From positions 37,270-101,269 of the forward strand of contig CAZGWN010000003.1 in the NCBI GenBank assembly GCA_964528755.1: 64,000 nucleotides of DNA. Reading direction: 5' to 3'. Positions 25,756-33,612 of this stretch are shown here, in pieces. Made by a program: the position numbers and the translations under genes. Below the pieces are notes generated by a model that saw nothing but the letters and a program-made list of their open reading frames with translations, had not been told where the DNA came from and searched no databases. The stretch's first letter is position 1. Every line of letters begins with the position of its first letter. This DNA comes from Raineyella sp964528755. GTDB taxonomy: Bacteria > Actinomycetota > Actinomycetes > Propionibacteriales > Propionibacteriaceae.

Positions 25756-27465
25756 TCAGCGGCGCGCCAGCCCCCGGCGCATCCGCCCGGCCGGCGCCTC
25801 ATGGCCGACGACCGGCGCGGCGAGGATGGTCGCCAGGTTGTCCCGGGCCGTCGCATAGCGGGCCAGCTCCGCGGTGACTGGGGCCACCACGAGGTCACGA
25901 ACCTCTGTGTCGATCTTGCCGAGCAGGGCCCGGCGGGCGGTGTTGACCTTCCGGCGGGCGCCGACCTCGACCCCGATCCGGCTGATGCCGCCGAGCACCA
26001 GGCCACAGACCACCGCGCCGGCGACCAGCACCGTCGGTGCGGGCAGCCCCCACCACCGGACCGGCGGCAGCGGCGGAAGCTGGAACCAGACCAGCGCGCC
26101 GTCCGCCGCGAGCCAGCCGAGCCCGACGACCGCGACCGCGATGAGTGCCCATTGGCAGACCCGCACCACGGTCCACCACCGCCGATCGCGGTGCATCTGC
26201 AGGTTGGTCGAGCTGATCGCCCGGTCCAGCGCGTCGGGCAGGTCGGCGGCACGGGACCGGGCCGCGGCCCGTACGGCGTCCGCCCAGCCGGTCGGCATGC
26301 CCCCGGAGGCGGTCGCGCCGAGATCACGCAGGGCGCCGTCGACCTGCGCCGCGGGCACCCCCCGCGCCGGCGCCAGCGAGGTCGCCTGGACATGTGTCGG
26401 TGCGTAGCGCCCGTCGACGCCGGCCTCGATCTCACGACGCCGACGAGATCGGGGAATCGGGTCCAGATGCAGGCGGCGAAGCGGGTCGGGGCGCAGTGCC
26501 GCGATCCACGCGAGGAGCGGCCATCCGGTGGCCACCCGACCCCGTCGGCGCCACGACCGACCGACTGCCTCGGTCACGGCGGGGACACCCGCGGCCCGGG
26601 CACAGGCATGATCGAGCGCCGCGATCTCGCCGGTCCCGAGTTCGGGGGTGGCCGCCGATCCGGTGCCGGTGTCCAGTCGTTCGGCGGCAGTCCGCACGTC
26701 CACCCGCAACCGGTCCACCATCGCCTGTTTCGCGCCGACCCGGTCGGCCAGCAGTCGGCGCAACTCCGCCAGTCCTTCACCGGTGAGCGCCGAGGTCGCG
26801 CACAACGGCACTCGGTCCAGGCCCTCCCGGTCGAGAAGGGTCCGCAGGTCCTGCGTCGTACGCTGCCGGTCGGCGGCCCCGAGCCGGTCGATCTGGTTGA
26901 GCACGACCACCATCAGGGGCGCGAGGTCACGCATCGGCCTGAGGTACTCGGTGTGCAGGGCCGCATCGGCGTACTTCTGCGGATCGACCACCCACACGAA
27001 CATGTCGACGAGTTCGACGAGCCGATCGACCTCGATCCGGTGCCCCACCGCGATCGAGTCGTGGTCGGGCAGGTCCAGCAGCACCAGACCTGCCAACCCC
27101 GCGTCGTCCCCGGTGGCGGGACGTTGATGGCGGCGGGTCACCTGCAGCCAGTCGAGCAGATCCTCGGGCGGTTCCTCTCCCCAGCTCACCGCCACCGGCG
27201 CCGACGTCGTCGGCCGACGCAGCCCCGGCGTGGAGACCTGCACCCCGGCCAGTGCGTTGACCAGTGTCGACTTGCCCGACCCGGTGGCCCCCCCGAGTGC
27301 CACCACCGTGGAGCCACCCGAGCGGCGCAGCCGCTGGCCGGCCCGGCGGACGACCCGGAGGGCCTCCTCGACGGCGTCACCCGGGACCCGCCCTCGACAG
27401 GCCTCCGCAGCGGCGTCGAGGGCACGGAGTTGGTCGACCACCCCGGGGGTCCGCTGCGCCGCCAT
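25756..27465 (-). CDS. Dynamin-like/YfjP-type GTPase, membrane-associated, second of a pair
   Basis: A 569-residue GTPase. The P-loop GATGSGKST is near residue 60, G3 is DLPD, and G4 is NQID. Two closely spaced membrane helices in the C-terminal half (WALIAVAVVGLGWLA and VLVAGAVVCGLVLGGI) put it at the membrane. Paired GTPases of this type are conserved in actinobacteria; related pairs in mycobacteria (IniA/IniC) and Streptomyces (DynA/DynB) remodel membranes. Its ATG overlaps the TGA of the upstream GTPase by one base, so the two are made together. Confidence 0.85.
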   Translation of the reverse strand: MAAQRTPGVVDQLRALDAAAEACRGRVPGDAVEEALRVVRRAGQRLRRSGGSTVVALGGATGSGKSTLVNALAGVQVSTPGLRRPTTSAPVAVSWGEEPPEDLLDWLQVTRRHQRPATGDDAGLAGLVLLDLPDHDSIAVGHRIEVDRLVELVDMFVWVVDPQKYADAALHTEYLRPMRDLAPLMVVVLNQIDRLGAADRQRTTQDLRTLLDREGLDRVPLCATSALTGEGLAELRRLLADRVGAKQAMVDRLRVDVRTAAERLDTGTGSAATPELGTGEIAALDHACARAAGVPAVTEAVGRSWRRRGRVATGWPLLAWIAALRPDPLRRLHLDPIPRSRRRREIEAGVDGRYAPTHVQATSLAPARGVPAAQVDGALRDLGATASGGMPTGWADAVRAAARSRAADLPDALDRAISSTNLQMHRDRRWWTVVRVCQWALIAVAVVGLGWLAADGALVWFQLPPLPPVRWWGLPAPTVLVAGAVVCGLVLGGISRIGVEVGARRKVNTARRALLGKIDTEVRDLVVAPVTAELARYATARDNLATILAAPVVGHEAPAGRMRRGLARR

Positions 27466-29291
27466 CAGGATTCCGCCCTCGGCGCCACGATCTCCGCCTC
27501 CGTGGGCTCATCGGGCCCTGCCGCCGCTCCCTCGGGACCGGCCGCCGGCAGGGCCGCCGGCTCTCCGGCATCCTCCCCCGACGTGCCGTACGGCTCACCG
27601 ACCGGCCCCTGCCGCATCGCGACCGTGACCCCATGCCCGGCAGTCCGGATCTCGGCCGCCTGCTGCGGACGGACCTGCAGCGCCACCAACGCCTGGTGAT
27701 ACCGCAGTACCTCCGCCGACAGGAGCACCTCGATGCGCTCATCGAGATCCTCCTTGGCCTTCTTGGCCAGTCGGCGTACGTTCTCGTCGCCGAACACCGC
27801 CTCGAGCAGGCTCTGCGCGACGGCCACCGTCCCACCGGCCACCCCGACCTCGGCTCCGGTCAGCCCGCCGGTCTGGCTGAAGATCACGATCATCAGCGCC
27901 GCGCCGATCCCGTTCACGCCGAGCGCCGCGAAACGCGCCACCGACCGGCGCCGACCACCCTCGTGGGCGACGGTCTGCAAGACCCCGCGCTGCCAGGAAC
28001 GGATCATCCGAGCCACCTGGTCGGGGAAGTCGGGGGAGGCATCGGCCAGGTCGGCCCGGGTCCGATCGAGCACGAACCGGCCGGCCGGTTGGGCGCGCCA
28101 CGCGCCCGCCGCCCGTTCCGCGGCGGCGCGTCCGTGTTCGATGACGAGCGCCTCCAGCCCCGATTCCACCGCCACCTTGACGTCGTCCGCCTCCGACGGT
28201 TGTCCGGTGAAGGCCCGGACGAGCCGATCCCGCAGCCAACTGACCCGGCTCTCGACCGCCCGCATGAACTCGCCCGTGCCGACGAACTCGTGCCAACGCG
28301 CCAGCACCTCGCCCCGCAGCAGCGTCCCGTCGGCCGTCTGCTCGGTCAGGGCGCGACTCGCCTCTGCGTAGGCGGCCGAGACGTCGTCGCGCAACTGGGC
28401 CACCTGACGGACCTGGTCGTCGACGGCGTCGGCGATCTCGGGGGCCATCGCAGCGACGCTCTCCGTCGCTCCGGCCAGGGTGGACCGGACGACCTCCTGG
28501 CGGGACGCCTCGGACGCCGCCAGGGATCCCAGCCAGTCACGGATCGGCGACACCGCCGCGTCGGGCAACAGGCCCTGGTCGTCGACGGCCGTCTCAGGGA
28601 CCGCGAACAGCGGGGAGGACCCCAGGCCGCGGTCGGCCATCATCCGCCCGAGGTGACCGGGCAGATCCCGCATCCCCGCCGGCGGAACCCGGTCGAGGAC
28701 GACGGCGACCGTGACGTGGCGTTGCGCCGCCCGGTTGAGGAAGTCCCACGGGACCGCGTCGGCGTAGCGGGCGGCGGACGTGACGAACAGCCACAGGTCG
28801 GCCGCGGCGAGCAACTGGGCGGCCAGGGCCCGATTCTCCGAGACCACCGAGTCGATGTCGGGCGCGTCGAGGATCGCCAACGACGGCGGGAGGTTTGCTT
28901 CCGGGACGAGTTGCAGCGCCCGGCCGTCCGATGACGAGCCGGTGGTACGGGCCAGACCGGGCAGGATCCGCGGGCCGGAGAACCAGGGTTCGTCGTCAGG
29001 GTGGTGGACGAGCACCGGGCTGCGGGTGGTCGGGCGGAGCACGCCGGGTGCCGTCACCCGTCGTCCGACCAGCGAATTGACCAGGGTCGACTTGCCCGCA
29101 CCGGTGGAGCCACCGACGACCACCAGCAGCGGCGCGTCGAGGCGCGCCAGCCGGGGCAGGATGTAGTCGTCGAGTTGGTCGACGATCGCGGTCGCGGCGG
29201 CCACGGCGCGGTCGTTGCCGGGCAAGGGCAGGTGAACGTCGTGCACCGCCTGGCGCAGCCGGATCAGCGACTCGTCGAGCCCTGCCGTCAT
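27465..29291 (-). CDS. Dynamin-like GTPase, membrane-associated, first of a pair
   Basis: A 608-residue GTPase with P-loop GGSTGAGKST near residue 60, a threonine-containing switch I (PTTRSP), G3 in LDAPDID and G4-like VLDR. A hydrophobic stretch around residues 450-500 (GVNGIGAALMIVIFSQTG and following) may insert in the membrane, and long helical regions flank it as in bacterial dynamins. GGGAGG precedes ATG 29291. It is the first gene of the pair. A heteromeric complex of the two is likely by analogy with other actinobacterial dynamin pairs. Confidence 0.82.
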   Translation of the reverse strand: MTAGLDESLIRLRQAVHDVHLPLPGNDRAVAAATAIVDQLDDYILPRLARLDAPLLVVVGGSTGAGKSTLVNSLVGRRVTAPGVLRPTTRSPVLVHHPDDEPWFSGPRILPGLARTTGSSSDGRALQLVPEANLPPSLAILDAPDIDSVVSENRALAAQLLAAADLWLFVTSAARYADAVPWDFLNRAAQRHVTVAVVLDRVPPAGMRDLPGHLGRMMADRGLGSSPLFAVPETAVDDQGLLPDAAVSPIRDWLGSLAASEASRQEVVRSTLAGATESVAAMAPEIADAVDDQVRQVAQLRDDVSAAYAEASRALTEQTADGTLLRGEVLARWHEFVGTGEFMRAVESRVSWLRDRLVRAFTGQPSEADDVKVAVESGLEALVIEHGRAAAERAAGAWRAQPAGRFVLDRTRADLADASPDFPDQVARMIRSWQRGVLQTVAHEGGRRRSVARFAALGVNGIGAALMIVIFSQTGGLTGAEVGVAGGTVAVAQSLLEAVFGDENVRRLAKKAKEDLDERIEVLLSAEVLRYHQALVALQVRPQQAAEIRTAGHGVTVAMRQGPVGEPYGTSGEDAGEPAALPAAGPEGAAAGPDEPTEAEIVAPRAES

Positions 29292-29312
29292 CCGTTCCCT
29301 CCCTGGTCGGGC

Positions 29313-30809
29313 CTACTGCCGGGGCGGACCCCACCGCGGATCCACCGGCGAGTAACCGGTGCCAGATGATCCTAGCCCTCCATCGCCTGCCGAGTTGGAC
29401 CCGGCGCCCGGCCAAGTGACCGGTCGGGTCTGCCACGGGAGGCGGATCCGTCCCCGCCAGCGCCGCCAGGGGTAGGGCACCGGTTCGGTCGCCGCGACGA
29501 TCGCCGCCGGACGGCGCCGCCCGATGTCGCCCAACAGCTCGGATTCGCGCAGTTGTCCGGTCTCGTCGACCAACCCGCGATGGATGCTGTCGCGCAGGTA
29601 GGCCAGGTCGGTCATCGATTGCTGCAGGCGCAGGGTGGCCCACCAGGTCGCCGGCCCGGTCCAGGCCGCATGCCACAGGGCCGACGCCCGGCGGCGTACC
29701 CGGCTGAAGTTCTCCGGGTCCGTGTCGGGCAGCCAGCCGGCCCGTACGTAGTCGGTCAGTCGGGCCACCACCAGGGCCCGTTCCCGGCGAAGGTCGTTGA
29801 TCACCAGCCCGGCCACCGCGCCGACCACCGACAGCGCGATGAACCACAGCATGGTGCCGGCCTGACCCGCGCTGGAGGCGGTGGCGTTGAAGATCATGTG
29901 CAGCAGTGCCGCCAGCAGATAACCCGACACCGGCGCCAGGATCCGGACCGACCGGCTTCGCGCCCGCAGCGCGACCGCCAGACCGAGTCCGGTCATGATG
30001 GTGAACAGCGGATGGGCGAAGAACGTCATGCCACCCCGCATGACCGCCAGCTGGTTCATCGCCTGCTGGGCATCCACCCCCGTCCCCGAGGTGGTCGCCA
30101 CGTACCGGTAGACCCTGCCGTAGTAGACGATGTTCTCCACGAAGGCGAACCCGGAGCCGGCCAGGCCCGCCAGGGCGATCGTCGACAGCCGGGTGACGAT
30201 TCGGTTGCGCAGCAGGATCGCCAGCCAGAACACGATCGTCGCCTTGGCCGCCTCCTCCACGTACGGGGCGATGAACACCGCGCCGCGGGTGCTCGTGGCC
30301 GGGTCGCCGTCGCCGATGATCGACAGGTGGGAGGAGGCCCACGTGTTGATCGGTGCGGCGATCGCCGTCGCGACCAGGCCGCCCCAGACGAACGCCACCG
30401 CCCACAGCCACAGTCCCTGCGGGCGGAGTCGGTCCAGCAGCATGAACAGGAGGGCGAGCGGCACGGCGGTGTACGCGGCGAGCCTCGCCGCCTTGGGGAT
30501 GACGTCGGTGCCCAGGCCCTGGATCGTGCCGGACGCCGTGGTGTGCTCGGGCACGAACATGTACCAGTTGACGAAGAACGCCACGACCGCCAGGCCGACC
30601 ATGAGCAGCGACATCCACACCCGCCAATCGCCGAGGATGCGCCTGGCCAAGGACCGATCCGGGTCGGGCGCGGCGGGCAGTCCGTTGCGTCGGCGGGCCC
30701 GGGCGAGATCACGGGCCGTACGGTCCGGGGCCGGGCGGTCCGGACGTCGCCCGGAGGTCGTCCGGTCCGGGTGCGCTCGGTCGCCGATCGCCGGGACGTC
30801 AACTGACAT
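29313..30809 (-). CDS. PrsW-family intramembrane protease homologue
   Basis: A 498-residue polytopic membrane protein with about nine hydrophobic segments. The family motifs are visible: the paired glutamates in YVEEAAKA, FAFVENIVYYG, the HPLFT His and HMIFNA His, which together form the presumed metal site of PrsW-type glutamic/metallo proteases (Abi/CAAX-related). PrsW in Bacillus cleaves an anti-sigma factor; no sigma or anti-sigma gene lies next to this one. ATG 30809 is preferred over GTG 30827 because TACGCT is seven bases before it. A basic N-terminal 60 residues and a long Pro/Gly tail are cytosolic. Confidence 0.87.
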   Translation of the reverse strand: MSVDVPAIGDRAHPDRTTSGRRPDRPAPDRTARDLARARRRNGLPAAPDPDRSLARRILGDWRVWMSLLMVGLAVVAFFVNWYMFVPEHTTASGTIQGLGTDVIPKAARLAAYTAVPLALLFMLLDRLRPQGLWLWAVAFVWGGLVATAIAAPINTWASSHLSIIGDGDPATSTRGAVFIAPYVEEAAKATIVFWLAILLRNRIVTRLSTIALAGLAGSGFAFVENIVYYGRVYRYVATTSGTGVDAQQAMNQLAVMRGGMTFFAHPLFTIMTGLGLAVALRARSRSVRILAPVSGYLLAALLHMIFNATASSAGQAGTMLWFIALSVVGAVAGLVINDLRRERALVVARLTDYVRAGWLPDTDPENFSRVRRRASALWHAAWTGPATWWATLRLQQSMTDLAYLRDSIHRGLVDETGQLRESELLGDIGRRRPAAIVAATEPVPYPWRRWRGRIRLPWQTRPVTWPGAGSNSAGDGGLGSSGTGYSPVDPRWGPPRQ

Positions 30810-30816
30810 GCGGCCC

Positions 30817-30822
30817 AGCGTA
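30817..30822 (-). promoter_or_regulatory. -10 box TACGCT before the PrsW gene
   Basis: TACGCT on the minus strand is followed by seven bases and ATG 30809, consistent with leaderless transcription and deciding between two possible starts. Confidence 0.45.
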
Positions 30823-30903
30823 CCCACCGGTGCGGCCGCTTCCGGCCGGTCACCGCCGGCAGACTGGGCCGGGCACCGACTTCGGCCCTAGAGTCGGGCG
30901 AAG

Positions 30904-30977
30904 GCCCCCATAGCTCAGCTGGACAGAGCGGCAGCCTTCTAATCTGCGGGTCCCAGGTTCGAGTCCTGGTGGGGGCG
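30904..30977 (+). tRNA. tRNA-Arg (anticodon TCT)
   Basis: The 74-base sequence folds as a cloverleaf: acceptor GCCCCCA/TGGGGGC with discriminator G, D stem GCTC/GAGC, anticodon loop CTTCTAA giving TCT (reads AGA), and T arm CCAGG-TTCGAGT-CCTGG. The base pair next to the anticodon loop is a C-T mismatch. No CCA is encoded. An accessory block follows it, as is common for tRNA-borne insertion sites, although no integrase is seen. Confidence 0.95.
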
Positions 30978-31007
30978 CTGGAGAACAGGCTTGTGAACGG
31001 CACGTTG

Positions 31008-31048
31008 AGGGGCCGCCGGCCGTGCTATCAGCGCCGCCGGCGGCCCCT
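31008..31048 (+). terminator. Strong GC hairpin after tRNA-Arg
   Basis: Arms 31008-31020 and 31036-31048 are perfectly complementary over 13 bases with a 15-base loop, starting 30 bases after the tRNA. There is no T-run, as is usual in high-GC genomes. It is the likely end of the tRNA transcript. Confidence 0.6.
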
Positions 31049-31152
31049 GGTGCCAACAGTTTGCCAACCGGAGGTTCCAGAGCCCGGCCACCGCAATCCA
31101 CTACCGGATCAGTCGCTTCGGGCCCGCGCCACGGCCTGAGCGCGGCCACCTC

Positions 31153-31197
31153 TTGACACACGTGACCCGGACCACATAACGTACAACCAAATGGTTG
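31153..31197 (+). promoter_or_regulatory. Promoter and operator of the ArsR/SRPBCC operon
   Basis: TTGACA (31153-31158) and TAACGT (31177-31182) form a -35/-10 pair with an 18-base spacer. A perfect palindrome CAACCA-AA-TGGTTG (31184-31197) covers the predicted start of transcription and the ATG at 31191. It is well placed as the ArsR operator, giving self-repression of a leaderless message. Confidence 0.65.
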
Positions 31198-31574
31198 CAC
31201 GAACTGGCCCGCACGCCGGGCTGACCGACGACGAGGTGGACCGGATCTTCCGGGCCCTCGCCGATGCCACTCGCCGCGACATCCTGCGCCGCACCCTCGA
31301 CGGGGAGGCCTCGGTGTCGCAGCTGGCGGCCGCGTACGACATGTCGTTCGCGGCCGTGCAGAAACACGTCGCTGTCCTGGAGGGAGCCGGTCTGGTGACC
31401 AAGCATCCCCAGGGGCGCGAGCGGATCGTCCGGGGAAATCCCGCGACGATGCACAAGGCCCGGGCCCTGCTGGACGAGTACGCCCGGCTCGCCCGCGGCC
31501 GGGTTGCCCGGCTCGACGCCCTGCTCGAAGGCGACTCCCCGACCACCCCCACCTCACCTGCCCCGCCAACCTGA
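31191..31574 (+). CDS. ArsR-family regulator (SRPBCC-linked type)
   Basis: A 127-residue winged-helix protein: FRALADATRRDILRRTLDGE, the recognition helix in MSFAAVQKHVAVLEGAGL, and a wing with GRERIVRGNP. It lacks the CxC metal site of arsenic-sensing ArsR proteins, and belongs to the subgroup usually encoded with AHSA1/SRPBCC ligand-binding proteins. The gene starts inside its own operator. The double-SRPBCC gene follows after 19 bases. Confidence 0.9.
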   Translation: MVARTGPHAGLTDDEVDRIFRALADATRRDILRRTLDGEASVSQLAAAYDMSFAAVQKHVAVLEGAGLVTKHPQGRERIVRGNPATMHKARALLDEYARLARGRVARLDALLEGDSPTTPTSPAPPT

Positions 31575-31593
31575 TCACCCGAAAGGCACCACC

Positions 31594-32583
31594 ATGCCCG
31601 TCACGTCCGTCACCACCGATCCCGCCTCGCTGACCATGACGACGGTCGCCGACTACCCCCGTCCGGTCCGCCGCGTCTGGGACGCGTACGCCGACCCGCG
31701 CCAGCTGGAGAAGTTCTGGGGTCCGTCCGAGTGGCCGGCCACCTTCGCCCGCCACGACATGGCCACCGACGGCTGGTCGCACTACTGGATGACCGGCCCC
31801 GATGGGGAGACCTCGGCCGGCTACTGGCAGTTCCTCACCGTCGATCCGCTGCACGGTTTCGAGGTCCGTGACGGGTTCGCCAACCCGGACGGCACCCCGA
31901 ACCCCGAGATGCCCTCGATGCGGATGGTGTTCACCTTCGAGGAGACCCCCGACGGCACCCGCGTCACCGACACGACGTACTTCGACTCGGTCGAGGACCT
32001 GGATACCGTGCTCACGATGGGCATGGAGGAGGGCACCCGGTCGGCGATGGGCCAGATCGACGCCGTCCTCGACGACCTGGCCTCCTTCGCCGCCGGCCGC
32101 GGCACCGAGTCCCGCATCCTGTCCGACACCCAGGTGCGGGTCAGCCGCATCATCCGCGGAGACGTCGAGCAGGTCTGGCGTGCCCACCACGAGCCGGAGC
32201 TGGTCCAGCGCTGGCTGCTCGGCCCCGAGGGCTGGACGATGCCGGTCTGCGAGGTCGCCACCAACATCGGCGACACGTACCGCTACGAATGGGAGAAGAC
32301 CGACGGGACCGAACGCTTCGGCTTCACCGGGCAGCTGACGGAGTCCCAGCCGCCCGCCCGCGAGGTGACCACCGAGGCGATGATCGGCACCGACGGCCCG
32401 TCCACCCTCAACGAACTGACCCTCACCCCGCTGGCCGACGGCACCCTGCTGTCGGTCGTCATCACCTACCCCGGTGCCGAGGTCCGCGACGTCATCCTCG
32501 GCACCGGGATGGTCGATGGGATGGAGACCAGCTACGCCCGGCTGGAGGAACTGATCACCGGGGCATCGGTCTCGGGTTCCTGA
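31594..32583 (+). CDS. Tandem SRPBCC (AHSA1/START-like) domain protein
   Basis: Two SRPBCC hydrophobic-ligand-binding domains lie in one 329-residue chain. Each begins with a DYPRPVRRVWDAYADP / IIRGDVEQVWRAHHEP block and contains the W-x-P/EGW turn and a C-terminal helix (GMEEGTRSAMGQID, GMVDGMETSYARLEEL). Single-domain relatives are normal; this is an in-frame duplication. GAAAGG precedes ATG 31594. Linked to ArsR, it probably acts in detoxification or sensing of a hydrophobic compound, but the ligand is unknown. Confidence 0.87.
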   Translation: MPVTSVTTDPASLTMTTVADYPRPVRRVWDAYADPRQLEKFWGPSEWPATFARHDMATDGWSHYWMTGPDGETSAGYWQFLTVDPLHGFEVRDGFANPDGTPNPEMPSMRMVFTFEETPDGTRVTDTTYFDSVEDLDTVLTMGMEEGTRSAMGQIDAVLDDLASFAAGRGTESRILSDTQVRVSRIIRGDVEQVWRAHHEPELVQRWLLGPEGWTMPVCEVATNIGDTYRYEWEKTDGTERFGFTGQLTESQPPAREVTTEAMIGTDGPSTLNELTLTPLADGTLLSVVITYPGAEVRDVILGTGMVDGMETSYARLEELITGASVSGS

Positions 32584-33554
32584 GCCGAGCGCCGTCCCGT
32601 ACGGGCCAGGCGGGCGGTGATCGTCGGTCGCGCGGTGACCGGCGGTACGCCGCCCGCGAGCGCCCGGTCCGCGTGCCGGCGCAGCAGGACGGCGTCATGG
32701 TCGGAGCGCGGCTGCATGATCTTGACGTGGACCCCGGAACCGCGCTCGAGCCACAGCCGGGTGATCCGCACCGAAGCCTCCCCCACTCCCGCGAGCCGCA
32801 GCCGCTGACCGGCGATCCGGGAGCGCAGGTCGCGACGGTCCCACAGCTCGGCGAACCGCCGGGATCGGGCCCGCATGGCGACCACCAGTCCGTCCCAGGC
32901 CGGGTCGTCGAGGTGGGTCGCCATCTCGGCGCGCAGGGAGGCGACCATCTGCTCGGTCACCGCGTCGTACTCGACGAACGCCTCGGCCCACCGCGGGTCG
33001 AGGAAGGCCCGGATCATGCAGTTGCGTTCCGCGACCGGCTCGGCATCGAGGTCCCCGAACAGGAATCGGTACGCGGCGTTGCTCGCCAGGATGTCGTACT
33101 TGGCGGTCAGGAGGCAGGCCGGCAACGGAAGCAGCCGCTCCAACAGGTCGAGGTGTTCGGCGCGGACCAGTTCGCAGCCCGACTCCGGGGCGGGGTCGGC
33201 CGGCGGGCGACCGGTGGCCAACAGCCAGACGTGGGAACGCTCGGCGGCACCGAGCCGCAGCGCGTCGCACACCGCCGCGAGCACGGCCTCCGACGGGGAG
33301 ATGTCGCGGCCCTGTTCCAGCCACGTGTACCAGGTGACGCCGACGCCCGCGAGGACCGCCACCTCCTCGCGGCGCAGTCCGGGTGTACGTCGCCGCCCGC
33401 CGCCCGGCAGGCCGACCTGGTCGGGCGTGAGTCGTTCGCGGCGGCTGCGCAGGAAGGCCCCCAGCTCGCGCCGTGACGCCTCCCCGTCGTGCTCATGCCG
33501 TGGGGCGCCGCCATCGTCGTGGGGCGGAGCGACGGGGATGCGGGTGGCAGTCAC
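32532..33554 (-). CDS. XRE-family regulator with a MmyB-like ligand-binding domain
   Basis: A helix-turn-helix regulator of about 340 aa. The HTH (RRTPGLRREEVAVLAGVGVTWYTWLEQGRDISPS) follows a charged N-terminus, and the C-terminal part has the MmyB/PAS-like pattern (ILASNAAYRFLFGDL, NCMIRAFLDPRWAEAF). Such proteins often control an adjacent transporter or dehydrogenase. GTG 33554 is favoured because TATGGT is seven bases before it; ATG 33566 is inside that box and ATG 33614 would overlap the divergent gene. The divergent MFS exporter is the probable target. The 3' end overlaps the SRPBCC gene by 52 bases. Confidence 0.82.
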   Translation of the reverse strand: MTATRIPVAPPHDDGGAPRHEHDGEASRRELGAFLRSRRERLTPDQVGLPGGGRRRTPGLRREEVAVLAGVGVTWYTWLEQGRDISPSEAVLAAVCDALRLGAAERSHVWLLATGRPPADPAPESGCELVRAEHLDLLERLLPLPACLLTAKYDILASNAAYRFLFGDLDAEPVAERNCMIRAFLDPRWAEAFVEYDAVTEQMVASLRAEMATHLDDPAWDGLVVAMRARSRRFAELWDRRDLRSRIAGQRLRLAGVGEASVRITRLWLERGSGVHVKIMQPRSDHDAVLLRRHADRALAGGVPPVTARPTITARLARTGRRSAQEPETDAPVISSSSRA

Positions 33555-33561
33555 GAGTACC

Positions 33562-33567
33562 ACCATA
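33562..33567 (-). promoter_or_regulatory. -10 box TATGGT of the XRE gene
   Basis: TATGGT followed by seven bases and GTG 33554 indicates a leaderless transcript. The 58 bases between the divergent starts must hold both promoters and any operator. Confidence 0.45.
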
Positions 33568-33612
33568 GAGCCGCTCTGGATACCCGGCTGGGTGGGCGCT
33601 GGGATCGAAGCC

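Noticed and set aside
31049..31080. Sequence after the tRNA hairpin resembling an attachment-site or integrase end (TTGCCAAC-type stretch)
   Set aside because: No integrase and no second copy of the tRNA 3' end was found in the window, so an att site cannot be supported.
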